Shown: in pieces, positions 1-9,684 of the stretch
Position numbering within the stretch: the first letter of the stretch is position 1
Layout of the letters: every line of letters starts with the position of its first letter
Source of the DNA: Candidatus Thiodiazotropha sp. (ex Monitilora ramsayi)
GTDB taxonomy: Bacteria; Pseudomonadota; Gammaproteobacteria; Chromatiales; Chromatiaceae
Direction: 5' to 3'
DNA length: 64,000 bases
Assembly: GCA_025655595.1 (NCBI GenBank)
Contig: JAHXIO010000001.1
Location: 372,001 to 436,000, forward strand
Program-made: the position numbers and the translations under genes
The notes under the pieces: model-generated
What the model saw: the letters and a program-made list of their open reading frames with translations, nothing else
What the model was told of the DNA's origin: nothing
The model's database searches: none

Positions 1-1008
1 CTGATAGTTCGGTTCGGTCTGGTAGCCGCGGCTGGTGATGTAATTGATGACCTTGCGCAGGCGATAGAAGCGGACCACCGAGTCCACCCGTATGATCTCG
101 TTTCCCAACTCGTCGAAAAAGAGCAGCGACGGGGTGTAGAACAGTCCTAACTTTTTCGCCCATTCGCGGGCTGTTGTCTTCTTGCCGTCTGGGGTGATGA
201 GTGGGGTATCGCTGCGGATATCGAGCTGGACATTGTCGAAACCCATTACCAGCTTGAGAATGGCCGGATCACGCAGCGGCTGGCCATGTAGTACATCACA
301 GGCATGGCAGTTGCCTTGCTCGAAAAACACCACCAACGGCCGCTGGCCCGGAAACCGGCTGCGATCCAGGTTGTGTGGGGGTGGAATGAAGAACTCCTCT
401 TCATTCAGGTCGCCCGGTTCGAAGGCGGTACCCGACTCCCCGCGAGCCAGATAGTCGGGAAAGGTCTCCCGCTGGTAGTGGTCGTCCGCCACATACTCCA
501 GCGCTGCCCGGAACTGATAGGGCGGGTAGTAACCACGTAATCGCAGTGCTTCCCGGCCCCCCTTGTCGTAAAAGATGAGAGATGGCGTGAAGTTGGTCTT
601 CTCCTGCAGTGAGAACTCTCTCTGCGAGAGTGTTGTGCCATCCAGGGTGGTCAGCTCCTCGGTACTCCAGATATCGATGGGTATGATGTCGAAATGGCGG
701 CGTGTATAGGTGGTGATGTCGCTGAGTCCGAAGTTGGTATCCAGCAGCATCTTGCAGTAGGCACAGCGTCTCTGGCCGAAATAGACGATGATCCCTTTTT
801 TTCCGTCATCGACCGCCTCCTGCATGTCGTCAGGCAGATCGAGGAAGCTCTTCTTGAACCAGTCGGGATACTGGAGCAACTCCTCCAGCGGAAAGTCATC
901 GAAAGCGAAGACATCCTCTTCCGATTCGATGGCTTGAGCAGTGCTGTAAAGGATTACCAGCAAAAACGCGCATAAGGTTATGCCGCCTTTTGTCAGTAGA
1001 TCGGTCAT
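1..1008 (-). CDS. Thioredoxin-fold protein with two thioredoxin-like domains (SoxW-like), truncated by the left window edge
   Basis: Open minus-strand frame from ATG at 1008 (MTDLLTKGGITLCAFLLVILYSTAQA..., signal peptide) running off the window; two CxxC motifs (CAYC and CHAC) in thioredoxin-like contexts. Confidence 0.75.
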   Translation of the reverse strand, partial: MTDLLTKGGITLCAFLLVILYSTAQAIESEEDVFAFDDFPLEELLQYPDWFKKSFLDLPDDMQEAVDDGKKGIIVYFGQRRCAYCKMLLDTNFGLSDITTYTRRHFDIIPIDIWSTEELTTLDGTTLSQREFSLQEKTNFTPSLIFYDKGGREALRLRGYYPPYQFRAALEYVADDHYQRETFPDYLARGESGTAFEPGDLNEEEFFIPPPHNLDRSRFPGQRPLVVFFEQGNCHACDVLHGQPLRDPAILKLVMGFDNVQLDIRSDTPLITPDGKKTTAREWAKKLGLFYTPSLLFFDELGNEIIRVDSVVRFYRLRKVINYITSRGYQTEPNYQ

Positions 1009-1199
1009 GGTCAATGGCTCGCCTTGGTAAGTAGGGTTGAGCCCGGAGCAGTATTCGGTCTGTATGTTTTATAGATGTGTGTTTTGACCGGTTTTTTCTT
1101 CCTTGATTCCAGCAAGCATAGCTGACACGACGGGAAATCTGAACCGGTGTGTCGGGATATCGGTGGATTTCGGGCGAGACCAACCGGCGTCTACAGTCC

Positions 1200-1994
1200 C
1201 TAAGTGAGGTAACTGGCCCAGTTTACCGATGCGTCACCAAAGACAAAAAAGTGGGGGTTCAAAAGAGAGTCCTTGGTGTTGTAGCGGAGCGGTTTCAGAT
1301 CGAGTGTGGTGACCCGTCCCCCCGCCGCCTCGACAACCGCCTGGGCGGCAGCGGTGTCCCACTCTGAGGTGAGGCCGAGGCGGGGGTAGAGATCTGCCTT
1401 ACCCTCCGCTACCAGGCAGAGCTTGAGGGAACTGCCCATGCTGACCAGGTCGTGATCTCCCAGATTGTCCAGGAAGCGAACCAACGAATCGCCGGCGTGA
1501 GAACGGCTGCCGGCCACCACGGTGGGTTGCCTGCGCCGGTTGACCACTTGGATCTTTTCGGCCGCTTGCCGGCCCACCTGTTTCCAGGCACCCTCGCCTC
1601 TTATGCCGTAATAGAGCTTGTCCAGTACTGGCGCATAGACCACGCCGAGGGTGGGTTCATGGCCCTCGATAAGTGCGATGTTGACGGTGAACTCCCCATT
1701 GCGTTTGACGAACTCACGTGTGCCGTCGAGGGGATCGATCAGCCAGTAACGCTGCCACTGATGGCGGGTATCGAAAGGGATCTCGGCCGACTCTTCTGAG
1801 AGTACCGGGATCCCGGGTGTCAGCCGTGACAGTGTAGAAACAATAAGCTTGTGAGCTGCCAGGTCTGCCGCAGTCAGGGGAGAATTATCCTGTTTCTGCT
1901 CCACTTCGAACTCTGTGTTATAGATTTTCAGGATCTCATTACCCGCATCCCGGGCCAGTTGGAGGAGTTCTTCTATTTGTAAAGGTAGATTCAT
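1200..1994 (-). CDS. cysQ: 3'(2'),5'-bisphosphate nucleotidase CysQ
   Basis: Inositol-monophosphatase superfamily motifs: VLSEESAEIP, WLIDPLDGTREFVKRNGEFTVNIALIE, SEWDTAAAQAVVEAAGG. Confidence 0.92.
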   Translation of the reverse strand: MNLPLQIEELLQLARDAGNEILKIYNTEFEVEQKQDNSPLTAADLAAHKLIVSTLSRLTPGIPVLSEESAEIPFDTRHQWQRYWLIDPLDGTREFVKRNGEFTVNIALIEGHEPTLGVVYAPVLDKLYYGIRGEGAWKQVGRQAAEKIQVVNRRRQPTVVAGSRSHAGDSLVRFLDNLGDHDLVSMGSSLKLCLVAEGKADLYPRLGLTSEWDTAAAQAVVEAAGGRVTTLDLKPLRYNTKDSLLNPHFFVFGDASVNWASYLT

Positions 1995-2533
1995 TGCACG
2001 AAGTCCCGGGTCATGTAGAGCGCGGCGATGGAGCGTGCCTCCGTCAGATCGGGTTGCGCCATCAGTGCCGGCCAGTCAGAAAGGCGCCAGGGTACCACTT
2101 CAATTGGTTCGGGTTCATCCCCCGGTTGCTTATCAGGAAACAGGTCACGAGCCAGCACGATATGGGTATGGTGTTGGATGTAGGCTGGTGCAATGGTGAG
2201 CGTGTCGAGGATCTGCAGGTCGCGGGCGCCATAGCCGATCTCCTCGCGCAGTTCCCGGTCGGCAGCCTGAAGGGGATCATCATCCTCCGCTTCCATGCGT
2301 CCTTTGGGCAGGCCGAGCTGGTAGTCGTGGCTGCCGGCAGCATACTCACGCACCAGTAATACGGTATCGTCATCCAGCATTGGTACCACCAGTACTGATC
2401 CCTGCGTGCCGCCCAGCAAGCGTTCGTAGGTTCGATGTTCGCCGTTGGAAAACTCGAGTTGTAGCGTTTCCACATGGAAGATACGTGAGCATGAGATTTT
2501 GTCTCTGGTGAGGATCTTGGGTAGTTTTGGCAT
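1991..2533 (-). CDS. nudE: ADP compounds hydrolase NudE (Nudix)
   Basis: Nudix box GLPKGRMEAEDDDPLQAADRELREEIGYGA; next to cysQ and yrfG, as expected. Confidence 0.9.
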   Translation of the reverse strand: MPKLPKILTRDKISCSRIFHVETLQLEFSNGEHRTYERLLGGTQGSVLVVPMLDDDTVLLVREYAAGSHDYQLGLPKGRMEAEDDDPLQAADRELREEIGYGARDLQILDTLTIAPAYIQHHTHIVLARDLFPDKQPGDEPEPIEVVPWRLSDWPALMAQPDLTEARSIAALYMTRDFVQ

Positions 2534-2536
2534 AGG

Positions 2537-3211
2537 TTAGTGGTATTCCTGCTTAGTAAACTCAAACTCGGTATAGAGTCTCCCCTGGAACCAGGCGTCC
2601 CAGCGGATCTTACCCTGCTTCGGTGTGTGCTTCAGTTGTTTTGGGGGCTTGGGTCGGACACTATGGAGATGCAACGCATCAGGGGGGTAATCGATGGCTA
2701 CGGTCAGTCGCATGGGATAGTAGCCATCGAGAAAGCGACGCATATAGGGGCCGTTTCTTAGTATGAATCTCCCGTTGTCCTGGATATGCAGTGCTCGACT
2801 TTCTGCCTTCAGGCAGAGTCTGGCGTCGGCTTGAATATCCCTCAGCTCCACATTTGGCCCCATCACCCGGCTGCTACCAATGTTTTGATTTGAGATAATA
2901 TGGATATTGCGGATTCGTTGCGGATGGTAGACGATCTCCAGCAGGGAGACTGGATCCAGGTGATGATGACACTGCTCCATCTTTACCCAGCCGTCATAAA
3001 GGCTTGTCGTCGTGATCTGTATATGGTTTTCGTGGTGGTAGAGATCGGCAGCCTGGGGAGTGGAGAGAATCTCCAATTCGCCCTCATTGACGGCTTCTAT
3101 ACGGTCGAAGGGGTCGTCCTCCGGGAAAGGGTCCGCTGACATATCCGAGGATGCCTCGGATAAAATGAAGATGAGAATGATAAATACGGTGATATGCAAA
3201 GGCTGAAGCAT
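2537..3211 (-). CDS. Hypothetical exported protein
   Basis: 224-codon ORF from ATG at 3211 with a signal-peptide-like N-terminus (MLQPLHITVFIILIFILSEASS); no family recognised. Confidence 0.6.
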   Translation of the reverse strand: MLQPLHITVFIILIFILSEASSDMSADPFPEDDPFDRIEAVNEGELEILSTPQAADLYHHENHIQITTTSLYDGWVKMEQCHHHLDPVSLLEIVYHPQRIRNIHIISNQNIGSSRVMGPNVELRDIQADARLCLKAESRALHIQDNGRFILRNGPYMRRFLDGYYPMRLTVAIDYPPDALHLHSVRPKPPKQLKHTPKQGKIRWDAWFQGRLYTEFEFTKQEYH

Positions 3212-3878
3212 GATTGACTGGAACCAAATTGATACGGTGTTATTGGACATGGACGGTACCCTGCTGGATCTCCATTTTGACAACCACTTCTGGCTGGAGT
3301 TTGTCCCACAGCAGTTCGCGGATGCCAAGGGTATCACGCTGGAGGCGGCGAAAAAGGATCTCTACGATCGATACGAGAGCCGTCTCGGCACGCTCGAGTG
3401 GTATTGTGTAGACCACTGGAGCCGGGAGCTGGAGCTCGATATCGTGCTGCTGAAAGAGGAGGTCGACCATCTAATTGCGGTACATCCCCATGTTATCGAT
3501 TTCCTGGATCAACTGATGTGTGCCGGCAAGCGGCGGATTCTGGTTACCAATGCTCATCAGAAGACACTGGCATTGAAGATGGAGAGGACCCGGCTGGCTG
3601 GTTTTTTCGATCAGGTTATTTCATCCCATCAACTTGGCCTGCCTAAAGAGGACCCATTATTCTGGCCGCGGCTGCACAATATCTACCCATTCGATAAAGA
3701 GCGGACTTTGTTCGTGGACGACAGTCAGTCCGTGTTGGACTCGGCCAGAGAATATGGTATCCGCTGGCTATTGGCAGTGTTGCGTCCAGACTCCAAGGGA
3801 CCGCTGCGTGAAGCCGGTGACTATCAAGCTATTCACGATTTTTCGGATATTACCCGCGGGTTGCGTTGTACCATCTAG
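3210..3878 (+). CDS. yrfG: GMP/IMP nucleotidase YrfG (HAD superfamily)
   Basis: HAD motifs DMDGTLLDLHFDNHFW, LVTNAHQKT, LFVDDSQSVLDSA. Confidence 0.9.
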   Translation: MIDWNQIDTVLLDMDGTLLDLHFDNHFWLEFVPQQFADAKGITLEAAKKDLYDRYESRLGTLEWYCVDHWSRELELDIVLLKEEVDHLIAVHPHVIDFLDQLMCAGKRRILVTNAHQKTLALKMERTRLAGFFDQVISSHQLGLPKEDPLFWPRLHNIYPFDKERTLFVDDSQSVLDSAREYGIRWLLAVLRPDSKGPLREAGDYQAIHDFSDITRGLRCTI

Positions 3879-3932
3879 CCGCACCTCAGCTGATTCGTTT
3901 AACAAAAAAGCTATCCTGAGCGGTAAAATTGA

Positions 3933-5030
3933 ATGGAAGCCATATTGGATATATTAAATAACTGGGTTGGAGAGTATTCCGTTTTCTTCGAGCGACTCAG
4001 TGCCGTCGACTACATTGTACTTACAGTCAATATCCTACTGATGATCTATGCGCGGCGCATATTGACGTTGATCTATCATGATAAGGTCAGCGGCAGCCGC
4101 AGTCTCAACCGTGTCCATGTTTTCAGGGCGCTTAATTTACTCATCATACTCTCCTTCGGTTATTACCATCTCTATCTACCCGTAAGTGAGCGTGGTATAG
4201 GCCTGAAGTTTGTGTCTGTGTTCGTTGTGATCTACCTGGGGTATTTGTTTGCACATATCATTGGATACGTGGCGCGCCGGAAGTTCGGTAAAGAGAGAGA
4301 AGTGAATGGCGTTAAAAAAAGTGTGGAGACATATAACAGCCGCCTGCTCGGATTGCTGTCGGGTATATTTATATTCATTATTGTCCTGATTTCGGTTGTT
4401 CAGATACTCGGATTTAGCGGACTTTTGGAAGCGGGTGGGGTGATCGGCTTCATCGGTGTCTTTTTGGCATTAACCCACAATGCGTGGGCACCGGATATCT
4501 TCAGCGGCCTCATAATACTGAACAGCGGTATGGCGGAAGAGGGGGATGTGGTAGAGATTACTGAAGGTACTCCCTATTTGGGTGTGGTTTACAAAACAAA
4601 GATGTTCCACACTGAAATCCTCAATCTGGTGAACAATCACCGAATCATGCTGAAAAATTCAAAATTCAGGGATTACACGATTCATAATCTGTCAAAGTTC
4701 GCTTCTGCAAAAGGGTTGCGTGAGAAGTTGAACTTTAAGATTGGCTATGATGTAGAGGCGAATAAAGTGAGGGCTATGTTTGAGGAGGCCTTTGATACCG
4801 TAAAGAAAAATGCCGATTCGGGCGTCGAAACTCAATTCGAACTGGATGTGCGTATCAATGATACGGCGGATCATGCTGTCGAGTGGGTTATCTATTATTA
4901 CACAAAAGATGTTCGAAACCTGATTAAAACTCGTCAATATTTTCGAGAGGTGATATTGGATACGGCCAAAAGCTATGGAATAGTGCTTGCGACACCATTA
5001 ACCCATTCTATCGTTAACCAGGCAATCTAG
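3933..5030 (+). CDS. Mechanosensitive ion channel (MscS) family protein
   Basis: Several N-terminal TM segments followed by an MscS-like domain (APDIFSGLIIL..., GDVVEITEGTPYLGVVYKTKMFHTEI). Confidence 0.8.
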   Translation: MEAILDILNNWVGEYSVFFERLSAVDYIVLTVNILLMIYARRILTLIYHDKVSGSRSLNRVHVFRALNLLIILSFGYYHLYLPVSERGIGLKFVSVFVVIYLGYLFAHIIGYVARRKFGKEREVNGVKKSVETYNSRLLGLLSGIFIFIIVLISVVQILGFSGLLEAGGVIGFIGVFLALTHNAWAPDIFSGLIILNSGMAEEGDVVEITEGTPYLGVVYKTKMFHTEILNLVNNHRIMLKNSKFRDYTIHNLSKFASAKGLREKLNFKIGYDVEANKVRAMFEEAFDTVKKNADSGVETQFELDVRINDTADHAVEWVIYYYTKDVRNLIKTRQYFREVILDTAKSYGIVLATPLTHSIVNQAI

Positions 5031-5343
5031 AATCCGGGGATGAGTATGCTTGTGAAGAGTTTTCACTCTAACCGCTACCATTATTTAAGAGTATAAAAAT
5101 GGTTAACGGGTTTAAAAGTGAGCCAGGGAAAGCGTCTCTGATTGGAAATGACCTGCAGCTGATTAGTTGAAGAGTCAGTAAAAGCGACGGATATATATAT
5201 CAGGGATTTGTCGTGGGTTAAGTTGCAATATTTGGTATGTCGTAAATGGTGATTTGGGCGTAATTACCTCTTATGCTTGTTGTGAGCCGCTAAGAATTTT
5301 CTAGAAAAACGATTAGTGGTCTGTGAGTAACAGGCTCCACGTG

Positions 5344-6444
5344 TCAATCTGAAGTGCGGCGACCTCGAAGCGGAAGTGTGAGTATTCTGTCTCTTAGCCG
5401 CTTTAATGTTGATTTTGCTTTGTACGCCAAAACAAGGAGTGTGCAGCGGATGTTTTTTGTATAAAGCTCATGGTTGTTCAGTGTGAAACTGGCATTTGAG
5501 AAGTGAGCATGATACGGCAAGTCTGTCATGAGGTTTATCGTTTTGATCTTCTTGCTGCATGCATATTTTATCGTTTCTAGAAGGAGTAGTTCTCCCGGGC
5601 TGTATCTTTTGTAGTCTTCGTTATATGAGGTCTTGCAAACAAATAGCGTATCATTCGAATGGATACATATACGTCCTGACACGACGACATCATCTACTTC
5701 AAGTAATAAAACCAAGCTTTCATCAAAGCCCACAATCCCACGGAAAAATCTGGTTTGCCTGTCAGTGTTCAAAATAGCGTTGCCGCTGTCTCCCTTCCAT
5801 GTACTTTTTTCTAAGAGTAAGAATTTTTCCAGTAAGTCGTTTATGTTTGATGGGTTAGAGATGCTTAGTCTGATGTTGCCTGCCTTTTCAAGCAGACGAC
5901 GTCGCTTTTTTATTCCTTTTCTCCTGTTTTTGCTCAAGCTATTAAGAAAATGGTCATAGTTTAAAGGGCATATTATCGCTCTTGCAATGTTTTGGTGGTT
6001 TCGTGTGAAAAAAGTGTCCTTAGTATCTAGTATGCGAGAAAGGTTGTTATTGTAGACGCGTTTTAATTTCAAGTAATCAAATCGTATATCCGCTTGTTTC
6101 AGTGCTTGGATAATGTCATTGAGCTGGAATCTTGTTTCTTGGTCAATATTTCCCGCAAGGTCATGTATAAACATGTGGTCTGGCTCGTAAAACCCAAGAT
6201 AGGTATATAGAATACCGAAATGTTTTTCTTTCAGTATCTGGAGCGGTAAAATCGCAACAAGGTCGGTCTTGAGATAAAAGCAGATAAATACAAGATCACC
6301 CTCTTTTCTGCAGCTGGCCAGCAGCTTAAGCCAGTTATATTCCTGGAAGTAGTAATCGCTCTTGAGTTTGCTCCATTTCTCTTTCAGTGACTGAAATTCT
6401 ACGTCGCCTTTCAATATAACAATATTTTTATTAGATTTATTCAT
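5344..6444 (-). CDS. GNAT/FemAB-like acyltransferase (BioF2-like)
   Basis: KNRRKGIKKRRRLLEKAG and FLLLEKSTWKGDSGNAIL motifs; resembles the neighbouring ORF 6548..7663. Confidence 0.7.
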   Translation of the reverse strand: MNKSNKNIVILKGDVEFQSLKEKWSKLKSDYYFQEYNWLKLLASCRKEGDLVFICFYLKTDLVAILPLQILKEKHFGILYTYLGFYEPDHMFIHDLAGNIDQETRFQLNDIIQALKQADIRFDYLKLKRVYNNNLSRILDTKDTFFTRNHQNIARAIICPLNYDHFLNSLSKNRRKGIKKRRRLLEKAGNIRLSISNPSNINDLLEKFLLLEKSTWKGDSGNAILNTDRQTRFFRGIVGFDESLVLLLEVDDVVVSGRICIHSNDTLFVCKTSYNEDYKRYSPGELLLLETIKYACSKKIKTINLMTDLPYHAHFSNASFTLNNHELYTKNIRCTLLVLAYKAKSTLKRLRDRILTLPLRGRRTSD

Positions 6445-6547
6445 GCGATAAATCTCTGTCTAGGGTGTATTGAGCTGGTGTAAATGCAATAGTTTTAAGA
6501 GCAGTGGCGGAATATAATTACCTGCGTTGATTTCTTGAAGGCTAAGA

Positions 6548-7663
6548 TTATGAAGGTATGAAGCGCCTCAATAAATATCTTGTTTTGTTAATGCCCTGTA
6601 AAAACATGCTCGGCATTGGGCCGAAAGTAATAAAGCCACTGATTAAAGTACGTTGGTCCTTCCAGATTTTCTCAATGTATGAACCTTCTTCAGACCCACT
6701 GTCTATATATTCGTAGCCTGTGTCATTGTTGATTAGATACTTGGTGAATTCATACAGGTCTATTGCGCAGGGAGCGTATTTCTTGTAAGCAACATCCCAG
6801 CCTAGTTTAAAAGCGAATATGGCATTCCCCGAGATATAGTTGCTGGTCGCAGAAATGGCTTTCCCGTTGAGCAATAGTTCCGTGCAAATCATTTTATTGC
6901 TACTCAGGAAGCCTGATGCCATTTTTATAAAGAATTTTTGGTTGTGTTCTGTGGATAGTAGTGATGTTCCAAGTTTCTTTTTCCAACCTGTGTGTTCTAG
7001 TTTTAAAAAGTCGTCGACACAGCGTTGGCAGTCTATGGGGTCGTCAAATATTCTCCATTCAACAGATCCAATCTCTTTTAGTCGCCTTTTTCTTCGGCGA
7101 AAATCATTCCGGTGTTTAGAGTTAAAATTTTCGATGAAGTAGTTATATCTTCTTTCTTTTAATGAAAGAATTGCTCTATGCTGTTCGTCATATTGGATCC
7201 ACGAACCTTCAAGCTTATCCAGGCACTCTTTTAAGTAATTGAATTGGTCTCCGTCGCCGGGAATATTGTTGAATTTTATTGGCGTATTGGAGTATTCGTG
7301 TTTTAAGAAATCAATCAATGCATAAATCGCATCACGTGCGGATGTTTTGTCTATGAGCATCCCCTGTAGAAATGTATGTTCAGATGAATACCCTTCAAAG
7401 TGTCTGAATGGGTAACTCCGATCGTGTGTGCTCTCTTGGAGGATGGCTAAGGCAATGAGCCTGTTCTCGGATGAGGTTGCAGTTATAAAATGTGGTGTAA
7501 TATTAGGTGAGAGATATTTTAGGGATGGGAGGACAAAATATGGAGACAAGAACATATTGTATTCGAGAGAGTTTTCTTCCAGCTCAATCCATCTTTCGAT
7601 AAATGCTTTGTCCTCAAATCCAGTTGAGAATATTTCTACATTTATATGTTGTAGAGTTTCCAT
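6548..7663 (-). CDS. GNAT/FemAB-like acyltransferase (BioF2-like)
   Basis: SKHRNDFRRRKRRLKEIGSVEWRIF and FLKLEHTGWKKKLGTSLLSTEHNQKFF motifs. Confidence 0.7.
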   Translation of the reverse strand: METLQHINVEIFSTGFEDKAFIERWIELEENSLEYNMFLSPYFVLPSLKYLSPNITPHFITATSSENRLIALAILQESTHDRSYPFRHFEGYSSEHTFLQGMLIDKTSARDAIYALIDFLKHEYSNTPIKFNNIPGDGDQFNYLKECLDKLEGSWIQYDEQHRAILSLKERRYNYFIENFNSKHRNDFRRRKRRLKEIGSVEWRIFDDPIDCQRCVDDFLKLEHTGWKKKLGTSLLSTEHNQKFFIKMASGFLSSNKMICTELLLNGKAISATSNYISGNAIFAFKLGWDVAYKKYAPCAIDLYEFTKYLINNDTGYEYIDSGSEEGSYIEKIWKDQRTLISGFITFGPMPSMFLQGINKTRYLLRRFIPS

Positions 7664-8317
7664 ACGTATGATTTTATCGCTGTCTATTTGTGATTATTAT
7701 CTTAGGAAGACTCGTTCAAAATTCAAGGTCATAGGTTGGTGTGTGTCGGTCCATTGATTGAATTAGTGACGAGTTCCCATGTCAATATGCATGTCAGGTA
7801 TACGGTATTGCCAGGAGTCAGGTTTCCATCTGCTAAATTGATGGGGTGCGAGTAGCTGGAGTCTCGGACTGTTTGGCTATTGGATAATGAGTTGTAATGC
7901 CGTATATACGTGAGGCTAGGCTAAAAAAATTTATGGGTCGGTCCTCTGGATTGTGATATTTGCCGCCTTTCCTGGCGACTTGGATACAATGAGTATTTAG
8001 TATTAGGATAGCACGTAACAGTGTCTTTAATAACATCAATTAAGACCTGGCTGCAGTGGAAAAGATGCTTTCAGTTTATACAAGTATTTGTCGTGCGCCA
8101 TACACCCATCTTGGGGATTTTACATGACTCCATCCTGAAATAACCTGATACAGTCAGGTAGTTCATTGGCTGAGTCGGCGGTGGAGCTGGTGCTTTGTTA
8201 TCTATATAGTAAAATTCCGCTAATAAGAGGGTGTTCGTGATGGTTGATTAAATGGATGTTAGTCAGGTAAGTGAATCTGCACAGATACTTGATTTAAGTA
8301 TCTGATTGGGCCACAGA

Positions 8318-9157
8318 TTATTTGCTCTTCTGTTCTGACATTCTTTTAAGCGTTTCTTCCATGTTCATCAATCTCTTTGACATCTCTAGTGTCCGCGCCT
8401 CGATCCGATGTACCTCACCTGCCTCCCCCTCGCCTGTTTCTCGAGAGAATTGCTCGTGTTCCCGTTGAAGGGTTTCCAAAACTATACCAATCATCATGTT
8501 CAGAAAAACAAATGCCACAATAAAAATGAAGGAAATATAGAAAGACCAGCTTAAGGGGTGTACTGCCATAGTCTCGTACATGACGTCGGTCCAGTCCTCA
8601 AAAGTGGCGATACGGAAAAGGGTCAGCATGGAGATGGTGATGTTACCCCAGAGCTCCCGGTTGATCTCATGGAAGAACATGCTGCCCATTGCAGCATAGA
8701 TATAGAAGATGATGAACATTAGCAGGGAGACATAACCCATGCGCGGGATGGCGGTGACAAAGGCATTCATCAGTATCCGCAGCTCGGGGATGATCGATAC
8801 CAGGCGCAATACACGAAATACCCTGAGCAGGCGCCCCAGCAGGGCGACCTCGCTGTCATCCACGGGAATCATGCTGGCGGTGACGATGAGGAAGTCGAAG
8901 ATGTTCCAGCCTTTAGTGAAAAAGCGCTTCAGATTCTTTTCCGCTATCATGCGAATGATGATTTCGGCGAGAAAGAAGAGCGTGATGCCTATGTCCAGCA
9001 TGCGCAATACTTGTGCGACGCCTGTAGGAATGGGGTAGGTTTTGGCGCCGATCATCAAGGCGGATATGACGATGACAAGGATGACGAAGGTCTCGAAGAT
9101 CTTGTTGGAGCGAAGCTGTTCGAAACGATCTTGTAAGGTAACTGTAGAGAGCGTCAT
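8318..9157 (-). CDS. Voltage-gated ion channel, bacterial Nav/Cav-type (ion transporter family)
   Basis: Six-TM layout; S4 arginine ladder GRLLRVFRVLRLV; pore TLFRIATFEDWTDVMY; C-terminal coiled coil (LEMSKRLMNMEETLKRM). Confidence 0.88.
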   Translation of the reverse strand: MTLSTVTLQDRFEQLRSNKIFETFVILVIVISALMIGAKTYPIPTGVAQVLRMLDIGITLFFLAEIIIRMIAEKNLKRFFTKGWNIFDFLIVTASMIPVDDSEVALLGRLLRVFRVLRLVSIIPELRILMNAFVTAIPRMGYVSLLMFIIFYIYAAMGSMFFHEINRELWGNITISMLTLFRIATFEDWTDVMYETMAVHPLSWSFYISFIFIVAFVFLNMMIGIVLETLQREHEQFSRETGEGEAGEVHRIEARTLEMSKRLMNMEETLKRMSEQKSK

Positions 9158-9319
9158 GACGGGTTAATGGGTAAAGGGCTTGAAATCGAGGCGCGCATTA
9201 TACAAATCGCAGATGAAAAGTCAGTACTCACATGCTGTGCGTTTTAGTGGCATGAAGCCTGAGGCAGTTCCCTTGTTAAATGAGATATCAGATGAATTGG
9301 ACAGAGGCTCGGGTTGGAG

Positions 9320-9682
9320 TCAGCGTCCCCAGGTCTTGAACCGTTTCTTGCAGTAAGTCAGCAACTCTTTGTGGTTGCGGAAGTAGAGATCGAACCCCTT
9401 CTCTGCGGGGGCGTCGAATTCACACCAGTCGTTGTCGTAGTCGCGGCAGATCTGCGGTCTTGTATCGTAGATGCCGCAGGCGCCACCCGGCCCCAGATGT
9501 TCACAACGGCCGTTGATCAACAGGAACCAGCCGTCTTCATCTTTGTAGATCTCCACGCCATCGTGGGAGACCTGCCAGAGTAGGTGTTCAAAGTCGGACT
9601 TGGATCGCGGTGCCTCACCGATCGCTTCGGTGGTGTAAGTACAGCATTTCGAGTTTGTGCAGCTGCCACACTTATCGTCCAT
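9320..9682 (-). CDS. YkgJ-family cysteine cluster protein
   Basis: Cysteine-rich CGSCTNSKCC...CEHLGPGGACGIYDTRPQICRDY. Confidence 0.85.
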   Translation of the reverse strand: MDDKCGSCTNSKCCTYTTEAIGEAPRSKSDFEHLLWQVSHDGVEIYKDEDGWFLLINGRCEHLGPGGACGIYDTRPQICRDYDNDWCEFDAPAEKGFDLYFRNHKELLTYCKKRFKTWGR

Positions 9683-9684
9683 GA

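Noticed and set aside
182-1183. Track ORFs 182..454, 304..540, 651..914, 694..975, 896..1183
   Set aside because: Overlap the convincing minus-strand double-thioredoxin gene in other frames or antisense, and have no recognisable protein features.
7833-8039. 68-aa minus ORF
   Set aside because: Low-complexity intergenic frame without RBS or family features.
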